A stretch of DNA of 64,000 nucleotides from Streptomyces dysideae (GTDB lineage: Bacteria > Actinomycetota > Actinomycetes > Streptomycetales > Streptomycetaceae). The position numbers and the translations under genes were made by a program. Below, in pieces: positions 8,551 through 16,750 of this stretch. Within the stretch, counting starts at the first letter, position 1, and the number at the start of each line of letters is the position of its first letter. The stretch is taken from positions 1 to 64,000 of the forward strand of contig NZ_KQ949107.1 in NCBI RefSeq assembly GCF_001514305.1. The letters run 5' to 3'. A model generated the notes under the pieces. It saw nothing but the letters and a program-made list of their open reading frames with translations. It ran no database searches and had not been told where the DNA came from.

Positions 8551-9648
8551 CTACAACTTGCCCGTCCGGAAATCCGCGCTGCTCTTGAGGACCGCGGAGT
8601 CCATGGTCCAGTTCTCCGGCTGAACCCTCTCCCAGAGACTTCCCTTGCCGAGTTCCCTTCCCAACTGGTCTTCGCGGCGGAACCACTCCTCAGCGCTTCG
8701 GATCCTGTTGGGGTGGATTTCGTCGAGCAGAGCGTAGTCCCTGGTGATAATTCCGTGCCTCCACACGTTCCAGAAGCCCGTGAAATTGTCGCGGAAGCTC
8801 ATCGTGCTCTTGTCGTTGGGGTCGGCATTGTAACCGGCAGGATGATCAGCGACATTCTTCAGGTCCGGACTGTTCCAATATGTTTCCAGATCGATGTCGA
8901 TGTACTGCGCCGGATGCCCGGTGACCTTCTCGAATGCCGCAGCCATATCGGCATAGGTCATGTGCTCGATGGCGACTTCGAGGTCCATGCCATTGGCCCG
9001 CTCCGGGTGGTCGAAGAGCCAGCGGACATAGAATCCGCAGTCTTCGAGAGCCACGTGCGGAACGGCTCCCTCGCCCAGCGGGACTCGCCACGTGACGACA
9101 CCGTCCTCGATGCTGGGCGTCATGGGCGTGAGCGGCGAGATCACCATCTCGATGTAGGGACCTGACGTGAAGACCGCCGCTCCCATCCGGTCCCTGTTCT
9201 TTTCGTTCTGGAACAGTACCCATTCGGCCATGCGGCCTTTGCCGTCATAGTGGCCGGTGCGGAACCTGGAGTCGTAGCCTGACTTCTTGAGGGCATAGTC
9301 GAGGTTTCCGTAGACGAAGAACTTGATTCCTTCTTCGATCGCTATCTCATAACTGCGGATGGCCCAGTAGGTCTCGGCTTTCTCACCGGTGTTGAACCCG
9401 TCGATATTGACGAACGCCCCGTCGCAGCTGCGAAATCCTTCGCGCAGCACCTCCTCGTCGGCGAATGACCCTTCGAGGATGGAGACGTTGCCGAGCGCGA
9501 GGAGTTCCTGGGCCCGGGGGGAGGTGGCATCCCGGGTGAGGACCCGGACGGAGTACTTCTTGTCCGCGACAAGAGCGCGGACGATGGGCATCCCTTGGGC
9601 CCCTGTACCGCCGATAACGAAGATGGTGGAGGTGGCATGAGAGGACAT
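8551..9648 (-). CDS. NmrA/HSCARG-type NAD(P)-binding protein
   Basis: A 365-residue atypical short-chain dehydrogenase. The N-terminal dinucleotide site is IFVIGGTGAQGMPIVRAL, followed by the beta-2 arginine region VRVLTRDATSP used by NADPH-binding NmrA proteins. A catalytic YxxxK is not obvious, as in redox-sensor NmrA/HSCARG members. ATG 9648 is chosen because the Rossmann motif begins about ten residues later; an upstream ATG at 9684 would add a non-homologous tail. Two TetR operators lie about 140-180 bp upstream. Some codon choices (AAT, ATA) are less GC-biased than the neighbours, which hints at separate acquisition. Confidence 0.82.
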   Translation of the reverse strand: MSSHATSTIFVIGGTGAQGMPIVRALVADKKYSVRVLTRDATSPRAQELLALGNVSILEGSFADEEVLREGFRSCDGAFVNIDGFNTGEKAETYWAIRSYEIAIEEGIKFFVYGNLDYALKKSGYDSRFRTGHYDGKGRMAEWVLFQNEKNRDRMGAAVFTSGPYIEMVISPLTPMTPSIEDGVVTWRVPLGEGAVPHVALEDCGFYVRWLFDHPERANGMDLEVAIEHMTYADMAAAFEKVTGHPAQYIDIDLETYWNSPDLKNVADHPAGYNADPNDKSTMSFRDNFTGFWNVWRHGIITRDYALLDEIHPNRIRSAEEWFRREDQLGRELGKGSLWERVQPENWTMDSAVLKSSADFRTGKL

Positions 9649-9789
9649 GGTTTTTGACTCCAGAGGTACGCACGCGATCAGCACGCGCCGGGTGCGGCGC
9701 GTTCGGGACTGATCTCTGCATCAGCTTGGCGATCAACGACTCCGACCGACTGACGCTGCGCCGATGCCCGTGGGCCACAAGCGCTTCGG

Positions 9790-9828
9790 AAACCGATCGG
9801 TTTCACATCACCGTACACCGATCGGTTT
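9790..9828. promoter_or_regulatory. Tandem TetR operators, copies 5 and 6
   Basis: A perfect AAACCGATCGGTTT at 9790-9803 and ACACCGATCGGTTT at 9815-9828, start to start 25 bp, the same phasing as at 6244/6268. They face the NmrA-SnoaL unit on the minus strand. Confidence 0.75.
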
Positions 9829-9879
9829 CCGGGCGGCAAGCGCTCGGGGATCCGGTTCTCACAGCTGAGCGGTGCGGAG

Positions 9880-10640
9880 GTGCTTGCGGGCTCGGCGCGT
9901 GGGTCACGCACCACGTGAGCAGGCGTCGATGGTCGGCGTTGCGGAAGCCGAAGGGCCTGACCACCGGCGGCGCCCCCACCGTCGCGGCGCGGTGAACCCC
10001 GGCGAGGCCGGGACGGCCTCCTCACGGGCGCCCGCCGTGACGTACTCGCTGTCGGTAGGGCCGAGCGTGGCGGCGTGCTCGAAGAACACCGCCACGGTGT
10101 ACCGCCCCTGGAGGAGGGACCAGCCGTGGTGGCCGTCGTAGCTGAGACTGCCGTATTGCGGATCCTCCAGGTACAGCTTCCACAGCGCGCGTTCGCCGCG
10201 GTGGACGACTGAATCCTGGTCGAGCTTGAGCACTGGGTCACCAACAGCACGGCGACCAGGCAGGCAAGCGGCCGGCCACTGCCGCAGGAAGACAAGGAGG
10301 GCCGCTCCGGTCCGTAGCGCCGTTCAAGGGCCACTTCGCGAGCGTACTGTTGAGGAGAACGTGACCGGCATCGGTCTCCCGCACGACGCGCAGCAGTCTG
10401 GGCTCTTCCCGGGAGATGTGGTCGATCACGGCGGTGGTGCAGGCGGGTGCAATGCTCCGCAGGAGGCTCTGGCCCGGCTCGGCGCACGCCTGCCGACCTC
10501 CTTGAATGTGCGCATCGCGTCGACCGCGGCGACGATCCGACTCATCATCTGCGCGGTCTGCCCAGGTGGTCTCGCCGAACTGACGGCTGAAGGCCCAGTC
10601 CGGGGAGCCGGTGGCCGTGGACAGCAAGAGCCCCCGCCCA
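9880..10640 (-). pseudogene. Decayed coding segment of unrecognised family
   Basis: The minus strand has coding-like pieces in different frames. 10160-10627 gives SIAPACTTAVIDHISREEPR and LRVVRETDAGHVLLNS. After a break, 9904-10233 gives LWKLYLEDPQYGSLSYDGHH and then GRYTVAVFFEHAATLG. The pieces follow in one direction but no single frame joins them, so this looks like one gene broken by frameshifts. I do not recognise the family with confidence. No intact gene is visible between 9830 and 10760. Confidence 0.35.
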
Positions 10641-10762
10641 CGTCTTCCTCGCGGTGATGGCGCACTTCAGTGTGTTCGTGCGACCCGACCTGAAGCGAAC
10701 CGTCAACGCCCGACCACCCACAGGACAGGCTGCGCGGCCCGGTCATCTGCTCCCGAAGTGGA

Positions 10763-11725
10763 TCAGAGGTCGAGGACCAGGCGGTTGCCCTTGGCCCGGG
10801 AGACGCAGATCATCATGGTGTCGCCCGCGGCATGCTCCTGGGCGTCCAGGACCGAGTCGCGGTGGTCGATCTCCCCGGACAGCACTTTCGTCTCGCAGGT
10901 TCCGCAGATTCCCTCCTCGCACGACGTCATCACCGGCACACCGGCACCTTCGACGGCTTCAAGAACGGACATGTCCTCAGAGACCAGCAGCTTCTTGCCG
11001 GACCGGGCCAGCTCGACCTCGAAGCTGCTCTGCGGCCCGGCGGTGGCGTCCTTCTTCGGGGCGAAGCGCTCCAGGTGCAGAGATCCGCTCGGCCACTTCT
11101 CGCACCCGGCCTCGACCGCCGCAAGCAGCGGTTCCGGACCGCAGCTGTAGACGGCTGTCTTCCGCTGCGGCTTGCCGAGCAGCGAAGCCAGGTCCAGCAG
11201 CCCGTATTCATCCTGCGGCCGCAGGCTCACCCGCTCTCCGTAGGCCCGCTGCAGAGTCTCACCGAACGCCATCGAAGCTCGGGTGCGGCCCCCGTAGACG
11301 AGGCGCCAGTCGGCGCGGGTCGCGTTGACGGCTGCCACCATGGGCAGGATCGGGGTGATCCCGATTCCGCCCGCGATGAACAAGTACTTTTTGGCCTTCA
11401 CGAGCGGAAAATGGTTGCGCGGCCCACGGACGCGCACCGACTCACCTTCCGTGAGCCCGTCGTGCACGTGACTCGACCCGCCGCGGCTTTCCGGTTCACG
11501 CAGCACCGCGACCTGAAACCGGGACCGATCTCCCGGGTCCCCGCACAGTGAGTACTGCCGGACCAGGTCGGCTCGCAGTATCAGATCGATGTGGGCTCCC
11601 GGCTGCCATTCCGGCAGTGGACGGCCTCCCGGGTCGCGGAACGTCAGCAGCACGACGCCTTCGGCCATCGTTTCCTTACGTTCCAACACGAGGTCAAGCT
11701 CGACTTCGGTGCTGAGAGTGCTCAT
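10763..11725 (-). CDS. Phthalate-dioxygenase-reductase-type oxidoreductase (FMN/FAD, NAD(P)H, [2Fe-2S])
   Basis: A 320-residue electron-transfer protein. The flavin-binding motif is RQYSLCGDP, the NAD(P)-binding motif GGIGITPILPM, and the C-terminal plant-type ferredoxin domain carries CEEGICGTC and a fourth Cys in MMICVSRA. This order (flavin, pyridine nucleotide, [2Fe-2S]) is that of phthalate dioxygenase reductase and VanB. ATG 11725 follows a GAAAGGCGG ribosome site. It lies 56 bp downstream of the Fe-S protein at 11782 on the same strand and probably supplies that protein with electrons from NAD(P)H. No Rieske oxygenase is nearby, so its usual partner is absent. Confidence 0.9.
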   Translation of the reverse strand: MSTLSTEVELDLVLERKETMAEGVVLLTFRDPGGRPLPEWQPGAHIDLILRADLVRQYSLCGDPGDRSRFQVAVLREPESRGGSSHVHDGLTEGESVRVRGPRNHFPLVKAKKYLFIAGGIGITPILPMVAAVNATRADWRLVYGGRTRASMAFGETLQRAYGERVSLRPQDEYGLLDLASLLGKPQRKTAVYSCGPEPLLAAVEAGCEKWPSGSLHLERFAPKKDATAGPQSSFEVELARSGKKLLVSEDMSVLEAVEGAGVPVMTSCEEGICGTCETKVLSGEIDHRDSVLDAQEHAAGDTMMICVSRAKGNRLVLDL

Positions 11726-11781
11726 GATCCGCCTTTCATTTCTCACGGTGATGAATCGGTGATGCGTTCTTTCCTGACCGA

Positions 11782-13125
11782 TCAGGACGGGAAGCAGCGG
11801 CCGAAGTCGCGCAGCAGTCGGGGGGATCCCTGCAGCTTGATCTGGCGCCGCACCAGTGCCCACGCCAACAGCGAAGGCTTGCTGAGGAAACGCAGCCAGG
11901 TCCGCGTGTCGGCGGTGATCCTCAGATCCGGCTCACCGTGATGTCCGTCGGCGACCTCGAGTTCGCGGTCGCGGATGGTCACGGTGATCTGCCGGGACTC
12001 GTCACCGGTGAAGGTGAAGTGGTAGGTGGCGGACATGTCCTTGGCCTGTTCGCGCTGAAAGATCAGCGGCAGGCCTTCCACCAGACCGTCGATGCTGTTC
12101 GCTCGCAGACTCATCGCCACATGCTTCGTGCGCTTGTTCGGGAACCGGTCGGCCACGTGCTGCTCGGCGTCGGAACCCGGGACGACGTAGACGGTCTCTT
12201 CCTTGTCCATCAGTGGGCGCACGACCTGGGTCAGATGTGCCTTGCGATCATCCAGCCAGGGGCCGATGACGTCCTCGCCGGCCGGGCAGACCGACATGCA
12301 GTAGGCCGCTTTGTAGTTGGCGCCGAAGGACAGGCTCTGCCACATCGAGGCGCTCTCGCTGTCGCTCACTCGCGCACGGTAGTCGTGGGCGTTACGGCTT
12401 TCGGCGACCTGTTCGGCCCAGTCGCCGAAGCCCCCCATGAACTCGCGGTAGTTGTGCGTGTAGCAGGCGGAGAAGTTGAAGTGGCCGTCGGAGGCGATCG
12501 CCCCGGTCGGGCAGGCGGTCACGCACAGCTTGCATTCCAGGCAGGGGTTGTACTCGATGGGCCGGGTGTATTCGCTGACCTCGGCGTCGATAAGGATCGT
12601 GCCCAGCAGGATGAAGTTGCCGAATGTGGGGTGGATGACGTTGCGGTGGATGCCCATCTTGCCGAGCCCGGCCGCCACGGCGACCGGCTTGTGCGAGACG
12701 ACCCACGCCTTCCTGGGGAACTTGTCCATCTCCATCGGAAAACCCATCGCGGGGTTGATGGCGCGCACGCCCACCGCTTCCAGCTCGCCCACCACGTGCC
12801 GGCCGACCTCGTTGGATTCGTCACCGGTGTGATGAAACTCCAGGTTGGCGACCGAGCGCGCAGGAGTACGGACGTTCTCCCGGTTCATTCGGGACACGAC
12901 GCTGATCAACGTCCGGACACCCGGCAGCGCGGCGTCCAGGTCCTCTCGCTGGTCGGCGATGTCCGGCCGGTCGATCTCGACGAAGCCGACGTCGTCCGCA
13001 CCCGCGTCGAGACACAGCTGGCGCAGCCACGACGCATCCAGCGGCTCGGCGGGCCGGGCGGCGGTGCGGTCACGCCGGCGGACTTGGACGACGGTGGGAT
13101 GGTCTTCGAGCTTGTTCCTGGCCAT
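11782..13125 (-). CDS. Soluble reductive-dehalogenase-like Fe-S protein with SCP2-like tail
   Basis: A 447-residue protein. Residues about 30-190 resemble the cobalamin-binding core of reductive dehalogenases and epoxyqueuosine reductase. Then come Cys195, 198, 201 and 205 in CLECKLCVTACP, and Cys221, Cys276 and Cys280 (CMSVCP) for a second cluster. Residues about 345-440 resemble an SCP2 sterol-carrier domain. There is no Tat signal or membrane anchor, unlike respiratory dehalogenases. The adjacent reductase mirrors the fused reductase domain of aerobic catabolic dehalogenases such as BhbA/NpRdhA. Reductive dehalogenation or another cobalamin-dependent reduction is therefore plausible but unproven. 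Two 15-bp repeats shared with the HxlR promoter lie upstream. Confidence 0.78.
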   Translation of the reverse strand: MARNKLEDHPTVVQVRRRDRTAARPAEPLDASWLRQLCLDAGADDVGFVEIDRPDIADQREDLDAALPGVRTLISVVSRMNRENVRTPARSVANLEFHHTGDESNEVGRHVVGELEAVGVRAINPAMGFPMEMDKFPRKAWVVSHKPVAVAAGLGKMGIHRNVIHPTFGNFILLGTILIDAEVSEYTRPIEYNPCLECKLCVTACPTGAIASDGHFNFSACYTHNYREFMGGFGDWAEQVAESRNAHDYRARVSDSESASMWQSLSFGANYKAAYCMSVCPAGEDVIGPWLDDRKAHLTQVVRPLMDKEETVYVVPGSDAEQHVADRFPNKRTKHVAMSLRANSIDGLVEGLPLIFQREQAKDMSATYHFTFTGDESRQITVTIRDRELEVADGHHGEPDLRITADTRTWLRFLSKPSLLAWALVRRQIKLQGSPRLLRDFGRCFPS

Positions 13126-13159
13126 CGAGCGTCACCTCACGGGGCGGGGATACTTTCAA

Positions 13160-13208
13160 GTTTCATGAAGCAACTCGGACCTTAGCCGCGCGAGTTTCGT
13201 GAAGCAAC
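13160..13208. promoter_or_regulatory. Two HxlR-type operator repeats before the dehalogenase-like gene
   Basis: GTTTCATGAAGCAAC at 13160-13174 and GTTTCGTGAAGCAAC at 13194-13208, start to start 34 bp. A third copy, GTTGCGTCAAGCAAC, lies before the HxlR gene at 14398-14412. The half-sites GTTKC/GCAAC are inverted, as expected for a dimeric regulator. Confidence 0.65.
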
Positions 13209-13344
13209 TTAGGGTCGAGCTGTGCTGCCAGTGCCCCGGCAGGCCAACGTTCGCCCGTTAAAGGAGCGGCGTCCGGTGCGTGCTCTCGGCGTGCCGGGTA
13301 CAAGCCCCCGTACTGGACGTACTTGGGTTTGTGCCCGGTGCGGC

Positions 13345-13384
13345 GAGTGGGGGCACCTCCCACGCCCTTAAGGCAGTGGGGGAG
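13345..13384. repeat. Short extragenic palindromic repeat
   Basis: GTGGGGGCACCTCCCACGCC followed by TTAAGGCAGTGGGGGAG matches the GGGGCACCTCCC(A)...GGGGGAG elements scattered between genes in many Streptomyces. The surrounding stretch 13210-13916 holds no convincing gene. Confidence 0.5.
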
Positions 13385-13916
13385 CGTGCCGGGCGTCGCG
13401 ACGGGGCGAATGGTGCCTGTTGGGGCACTAGCAGCTACTGCAGCGGCAGGAGGGTGGGCTCCGGTGGTTCACGCCGGCAGGCAAACATGGGAGAGGCTGC
13501 TGGAGTTCGTCATCTGGTCGGCCGTCCACCACCGCTTCTGCTACGGAGGACGGAAGGCCGGCTTACCGCGGCGTCGGCAAAGCAGTCGGGCGCGGGATGT
13601 CGAAGTGGAGAGACGGATCACCGACAGCGGGCAGTTCAACCCTGCCTGAGCAAAGAGCGGGTCGGCTGGCCCGTCAGCCGCCCTTGCATCGGTCCAGACG
13701 ACGGTCGAACTGGTGATGACGCGTACTCAGCAGGCGGAAAGCGGGGGTGGCCCGCCCGTCAGTCGCGATGCAGATCTCTCCACGGAGAGGATCATCGTTG
13801 AGCGTCAACCGCGCGCCGTGATGATGTGGAACAGACCTCACGCGGACCACCCCTGATCGCGACTCGGTACGCACCCCAGCTGGTGGCGGCGAGTCCGTCG
13901 AGGAATATTTCGGATG

Positions 13917-14381
13917 TCAGGCCGGCGAGTCGGTGAGTGCCGGGCCGGGAAGCAGATGAACGGCGTCCGGGCCCACCACTTGTCCGCAGTGGGTGCACAC
14001 GAGCTGTTCCCGAACGCCGCCTCCGCATCCCGCATGGCTCGTGACCCGCGGAGGGCCGACCGGATCCTCGGCGTGCTCATCGCCCCAGTGCATCAAAGAA
14101 AGCAACGCGGTGAGCAGGTCCTTGGCCTTGCTCGTCGGCTGGTACTCATAGCGGGCGGGCCGCTCCTGGTAACAGACCCGATCCAGCAGCCCGTCGTCGA
14201 CCAGCTTGGAGAGGCGGTTGGTGAGTACATTGCGGGCGACACCGAGACTGTCCTGAAATTCCTCGAACCGGCGCAGGCCAAGCAGCGCGTCGCGAATGAT
14301 CAGCAAGGTCCAGCGCTCGCCCACAACCTCCAGAGTCCTGGCGATGGAGCACAGTTGACTGTCGTATGTTCGGCCCAGCAT
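13917..14381 (-). CDS. HxlR-family transcriptional regulator
   Basis: A 154-residue winged-helix regulator. The HxlR signature is clear: CSIARTLEVVGERWTLLIIR, FEEFQDSLGVARNVLTNRL, and a wing ending in YQERPARYEYQPTSKAKDL. The tail adds HAGCGG and LVCTHCGQVV, which could bind a metal or sense redox state. The start codon is 17 bp from the palindrome at 14398-14412, suggesting autoregulation. Related repeats before the dehalogenase-like gene indicate that it controls the 10763-13125 unit, although 0.8 kb of non-coding DNA lies between. Confidence 0.88.
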   Translation of the reverse strand: MLGRTYDSQLCSIARTLEVVGERWTLLIIRDALLGLRRFEEFQDSLGVARNVLTNRLSKLVDDGLLDRVCYQERPARYEYQPTSKAKDLLTALLSLMHWGDEHAEDPVGPPRVTSHAGCGGGVREQLVCTHCGQVVGPDAVHLLPGPALTDSPA

Positions 14382-14397
14382 GCTGCGAATTTAGCAC

Positions 14398-14412
14398 GTT
14401 GCGTCAAGCAAC
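14398..14412. promoter_or_regulatory. HxlR operator candidate
   Basis: GTTGC-GTCAA-GCAAC, a perfect inverted repeat directly before the HxlR start codon and similar to the two sites at 13160 and 13194. Confidence 0.6.
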
Positions 14413-14707
14413 TGACAGCTTCGAGGAGTGAGGTCGCTCGCCCTCGGGCAGGCGGCGAGCGCAGCGGCTCGGTCCGTGACCGGCGAGTCCGCGGAAGGTC
14501 AGCGCCCGCGTCGGGTCACCAGTGCCGGCGTCTCCCCGGGTCCGGTGCGTCACGCAGCTGAGCCTGAACATCGCCCACTCCATCGGCATCACCGCCAAGT
14601 ACCCCTCCCTCACCCACCACGACGCCGTTGCGCGACATCGTGGAGTCGAAATTCATCCCGCTCCACCCCCGAACGGGACGGGAGTGGCCACGGCACTGTT
14701 GGGGCGG

Positions 14708-15264
14708 TCACGCCGCCGCGTTCAACAGGTCGGCCACCACCTCCGGCCTCTCCAGTGCGTCGAAGTGGTGCGCTCCCGGCACCTGTGTGAAATCGGCGGC
14801 GGGCAGCAGCCTCTTGTTGGCCTCACGGTCCGCGGGCCGGGACCAGTCGTTCTCGCCGTAGACGAGGTGGACGGGGGCCTTGACCTCGGGGTAGCGCGCG
14901 CGGGCCGCGATGAGGCTGGGCATGTTCCGGTACAGAGCGCGGGCGACGGTCGGGAAGCCGGGACGCCTGCCTGACCGGAGGAGCTCGTCCAGGTAGTCCT
15001 CCCGAAAAGCGGTCTTGTCGCCCACGCCGCCCTGCAGGATTCTGCGCAGGACGGGCTTGGGTTCCTGCTGGGCGATCACCGGGCCCACCCCAGGAGCGAT
15101 GATCCCGCCGGTCACCACGCGCGCGAGGACACTGGAGCGGGCGATGCCGTCGCGGTAGTCGTACGCGTTCACCGCGACGACACGCCGTACCCGCTCCGGC
15201 AGATCGGCCGCGGTGGTCAGGGCGAGCACCCCGCCCAACGACTCCCCGACCAATGTCACGTCGT
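14708..15264 (-). pseudogene. Alpha/beta-hydrolase lacking its N-terminal third
   Basis: From HDVTLVGESLGG to the stop this is a close paralogue of the hydrolase at 6302-7201, including PERVRRVVAVNAYD, the Asp in YGENDWSRP and the His in GAHHF. Similarity extends about 50 bp past the stop codon, so a DNA segment was duplicated. The first 110 or so residues, including the oxyanion strand, are missing, and the frame upstream of 15265 is unrelated. No TetR operator precedes it. It is most likely inactive. Confidence 0.75.
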
Positions 15265-15475
15265 GTGGGCCTGCGTGCCGCGAGCGCGGCGGCCCGCTCC
15301 CTGGCCGGAACTGGAGGCGCCGACGCGTGACGTGACTTCGCACGGATCTGCCCAGGTCTGGATACGGCGCACTGGAACCAGGGCAACGTCACCGCTTCCA
15401 CGTGCGACATGGCGCACTGCCCCGTAGTACCGTTTCGATTGGTAGGAAACGACGTCACGAGAACCGGAGCCCAGC

Positions 15476-15868
15476 ATGCCTGCGGCAGGAGAGACGGAAC
15501 GCGCCCCCAACATCGGGAAGGCCGTATGGGAGAGCGCAGGCGAACGCGCCAAGAGCGAGGGACTACCTCTCATCTGGATCATGAGCCGAGCCCTCACCGA
15601 CTACGCCGCCGGGGCCCTCACCCTGTCCCGTACCACCGCCAGCTCGGAGGCCGGGCCCCGCCGCGGCCGGACCATCTTCGCAACCGACACCGTATGGACC
15701 AGCGCCGGCAGGCGTCGCGCAAAGGACCAGGTCCGCTCGATGTCCGCGCTCTGCGAGATCCTTCTGGACGCCTACGCCCGAGGCGAGATCCACCCGTACG
15801 CATGCATGGTCACCACTGCCCAGCGTGACGAACTCAAGCAGACCACGCCCGCCCCCGTAGCCGCCTGA
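15476..15868 (+). CDS. Hypothetical protein of plasmid/mobile-element type
   Basis: A 130-residue protein with coding-type composition and a GGAG site 8 bp before the ATG. The middle (VWTSAGRRRAKDQVRSMSAL, then CEILLDAYARGEI) resembles a ribbon-helix-helix-like C-terminal segment, but I cannot name a family. It precedes a DUF6247-like gene and a RelE-like gene on the same strand, spaced 31 bp, so it may belong to the same small operon. Confidence 0.6.
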   Translation: MPAAGETERAPNIGKAVWESAGERAKSEGLPLIWIMSRALTDYAAGALTLSRTTASSEAGPRRGRTIFATDTVWTSAGRRRAKDQVRSMSALCEILLDAYARGEIHPYACMVTTAQRDELKQTTPAPVAA

Positions 15869-15899
15869 CGAACGCCGCCACCGCAAAGGATCGCCGCTC

Positions 15900-16250
15900 A
15901 TGACCACGCTCACCGACACGCCCGCGGGGCCGCTCCTCCCCATGCCGGACAGGAACCCCGCCGCTCTCCGTGTCGCCGTCGCCCGCCTCGCCCCCGAAGC
16001 CCTGCCCAAGTTCGACACCCACTGGGCCGAAGCCATGAACCAGGCCCGCGACGAGTTCAGCCTCCTGCCCGGCCGCCACTTCGTCGATCACTGGTGGGCA
16101 TGGGTCGCCGTCCAGCGGTGGCCCGAACGAGCCACCCGCTTCCACGCCTGCGAACACATCGTCGCCACCAGTGAAGACAAAGACGCCCGCCGCGCCGCCT
16201 CCGCCGAACTCGGCCGCATCCTCGCCGACGCGGAGGCCGACGCCGCGTGA
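15900..16250 (+). CDS. DUF6247-like protein, possible antitoxin
   Basis: A 116-residue acidic protein beginning with a Pro-rich segment and the block ALRVAVARLAPEALPKFDTH, then FSLLPGRHFVDHWWAWVAVQ; this layout matches the Streptomyces DUF6247 family. AAAGGA precedes the ATG. Its stop overlaps the next start as GTGA, indicating translational coupling to the RelE/ParE-like protein. The pairing suggests an antitoxin role. That is inference from gene order. Confidence 0.65.
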   Translation: MTTLTDTPAGPLLPMPDRNPAALRVAVARLAPEALPKFDTHWAEAMNQARDEFSLLPGRHFVDHWWAWVAVQRWPERATRFHACEHIVATSEDKDARRAASAELGRILADAEADAA

Positions 16251-16537
16251 GTGACTGGACCTGGGAGTACAACCCCGACGCCGAACACGTCGTCGGCGAC
16301 CTCCCTGAGCCCCACAGACAAGACGTCGAAGACCTCGCCCGCCGCATCGCCGAAGCCGTCGGCGTCCGCCGCATCGGACACCCCTTCGACATCCAGGAAT
16401 CCGCCTCCGGCGTCAAGACCCACGCCGAAGGGCCCGTCATGATCTGGTACCAGGAGGACTACCGCGATGACGTCGTGCTGATCCTCCGCGTACAGCACTA
16501 CCTGGCCCCCACTGCCGACCCTGACGGCGAGGGCTGA
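16247..16537 (+). CDS. RelE/ParE-like toxin candidate
   Basis: A 96-residue protein starting at a GTG that overlaps the upstream stop by 4 bp. It begins WTWEYNPDAEHVVGDLPEPH and ends with strand-rich VMIWYQEDYRDDVVLILRVQ. The opening helix pair and closing beta-strands resemble RelE/ParE-superfamily toxins, small enzymes that cleave mRNA or act on gyrase. Catalytic residues cannot be assigned. The coupled upstream gene would be the antitoxin. Confidence 0.6.
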   Translation: MSDWTWEYNPDAEHVVGDLPEPHRQDVEDLARRIAEAVGVRRIGHPFDIQESASGVKTHAEGPVMIWYQEDYRDDVVLILRVQHYLAPTADPDGEG

Positions 16538-16750
16538 CGGACTCGTACCGCACCGCGCGCTCCATCAAGTCTGCGTGCGGCAAGCATTCCGGCCCCGCTC
16601 CGAGGCCGGAGCGGGACGCCGAACGGGTCGGAGCAGGACAGCCTCTGGATACGGCCGGCGCACCGATGCGAACCGAGCACCCCACTTCCCGCATGGCCCT
16701 GAATCAGCCGTCGCAGATCGAAGCAAGAAGACACTCCCGACCGGGGTCGG

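Noticed and set aside
8551..9648. NmrA-like gene as a classical short-chain dehydrogenase
   Set aside because: No catalytic YxxxK is evident; the wording fits sensor-type NmrA/HSCARG proteins better.
13210..13916. Plus-strand frames of 108 and 173 codons in the gap between the dehalogenase-like gene and HxlR
   Set aside because: No motifs and no ribosome site, and they overlap an extragenic palindrome. Treated as non-coding.
14428..14707. Plus-strand frames containing LSLNIAHSIGITAKYP
   Set aside because: A short coding-like patch only; no family recognised and no supported start or stop.
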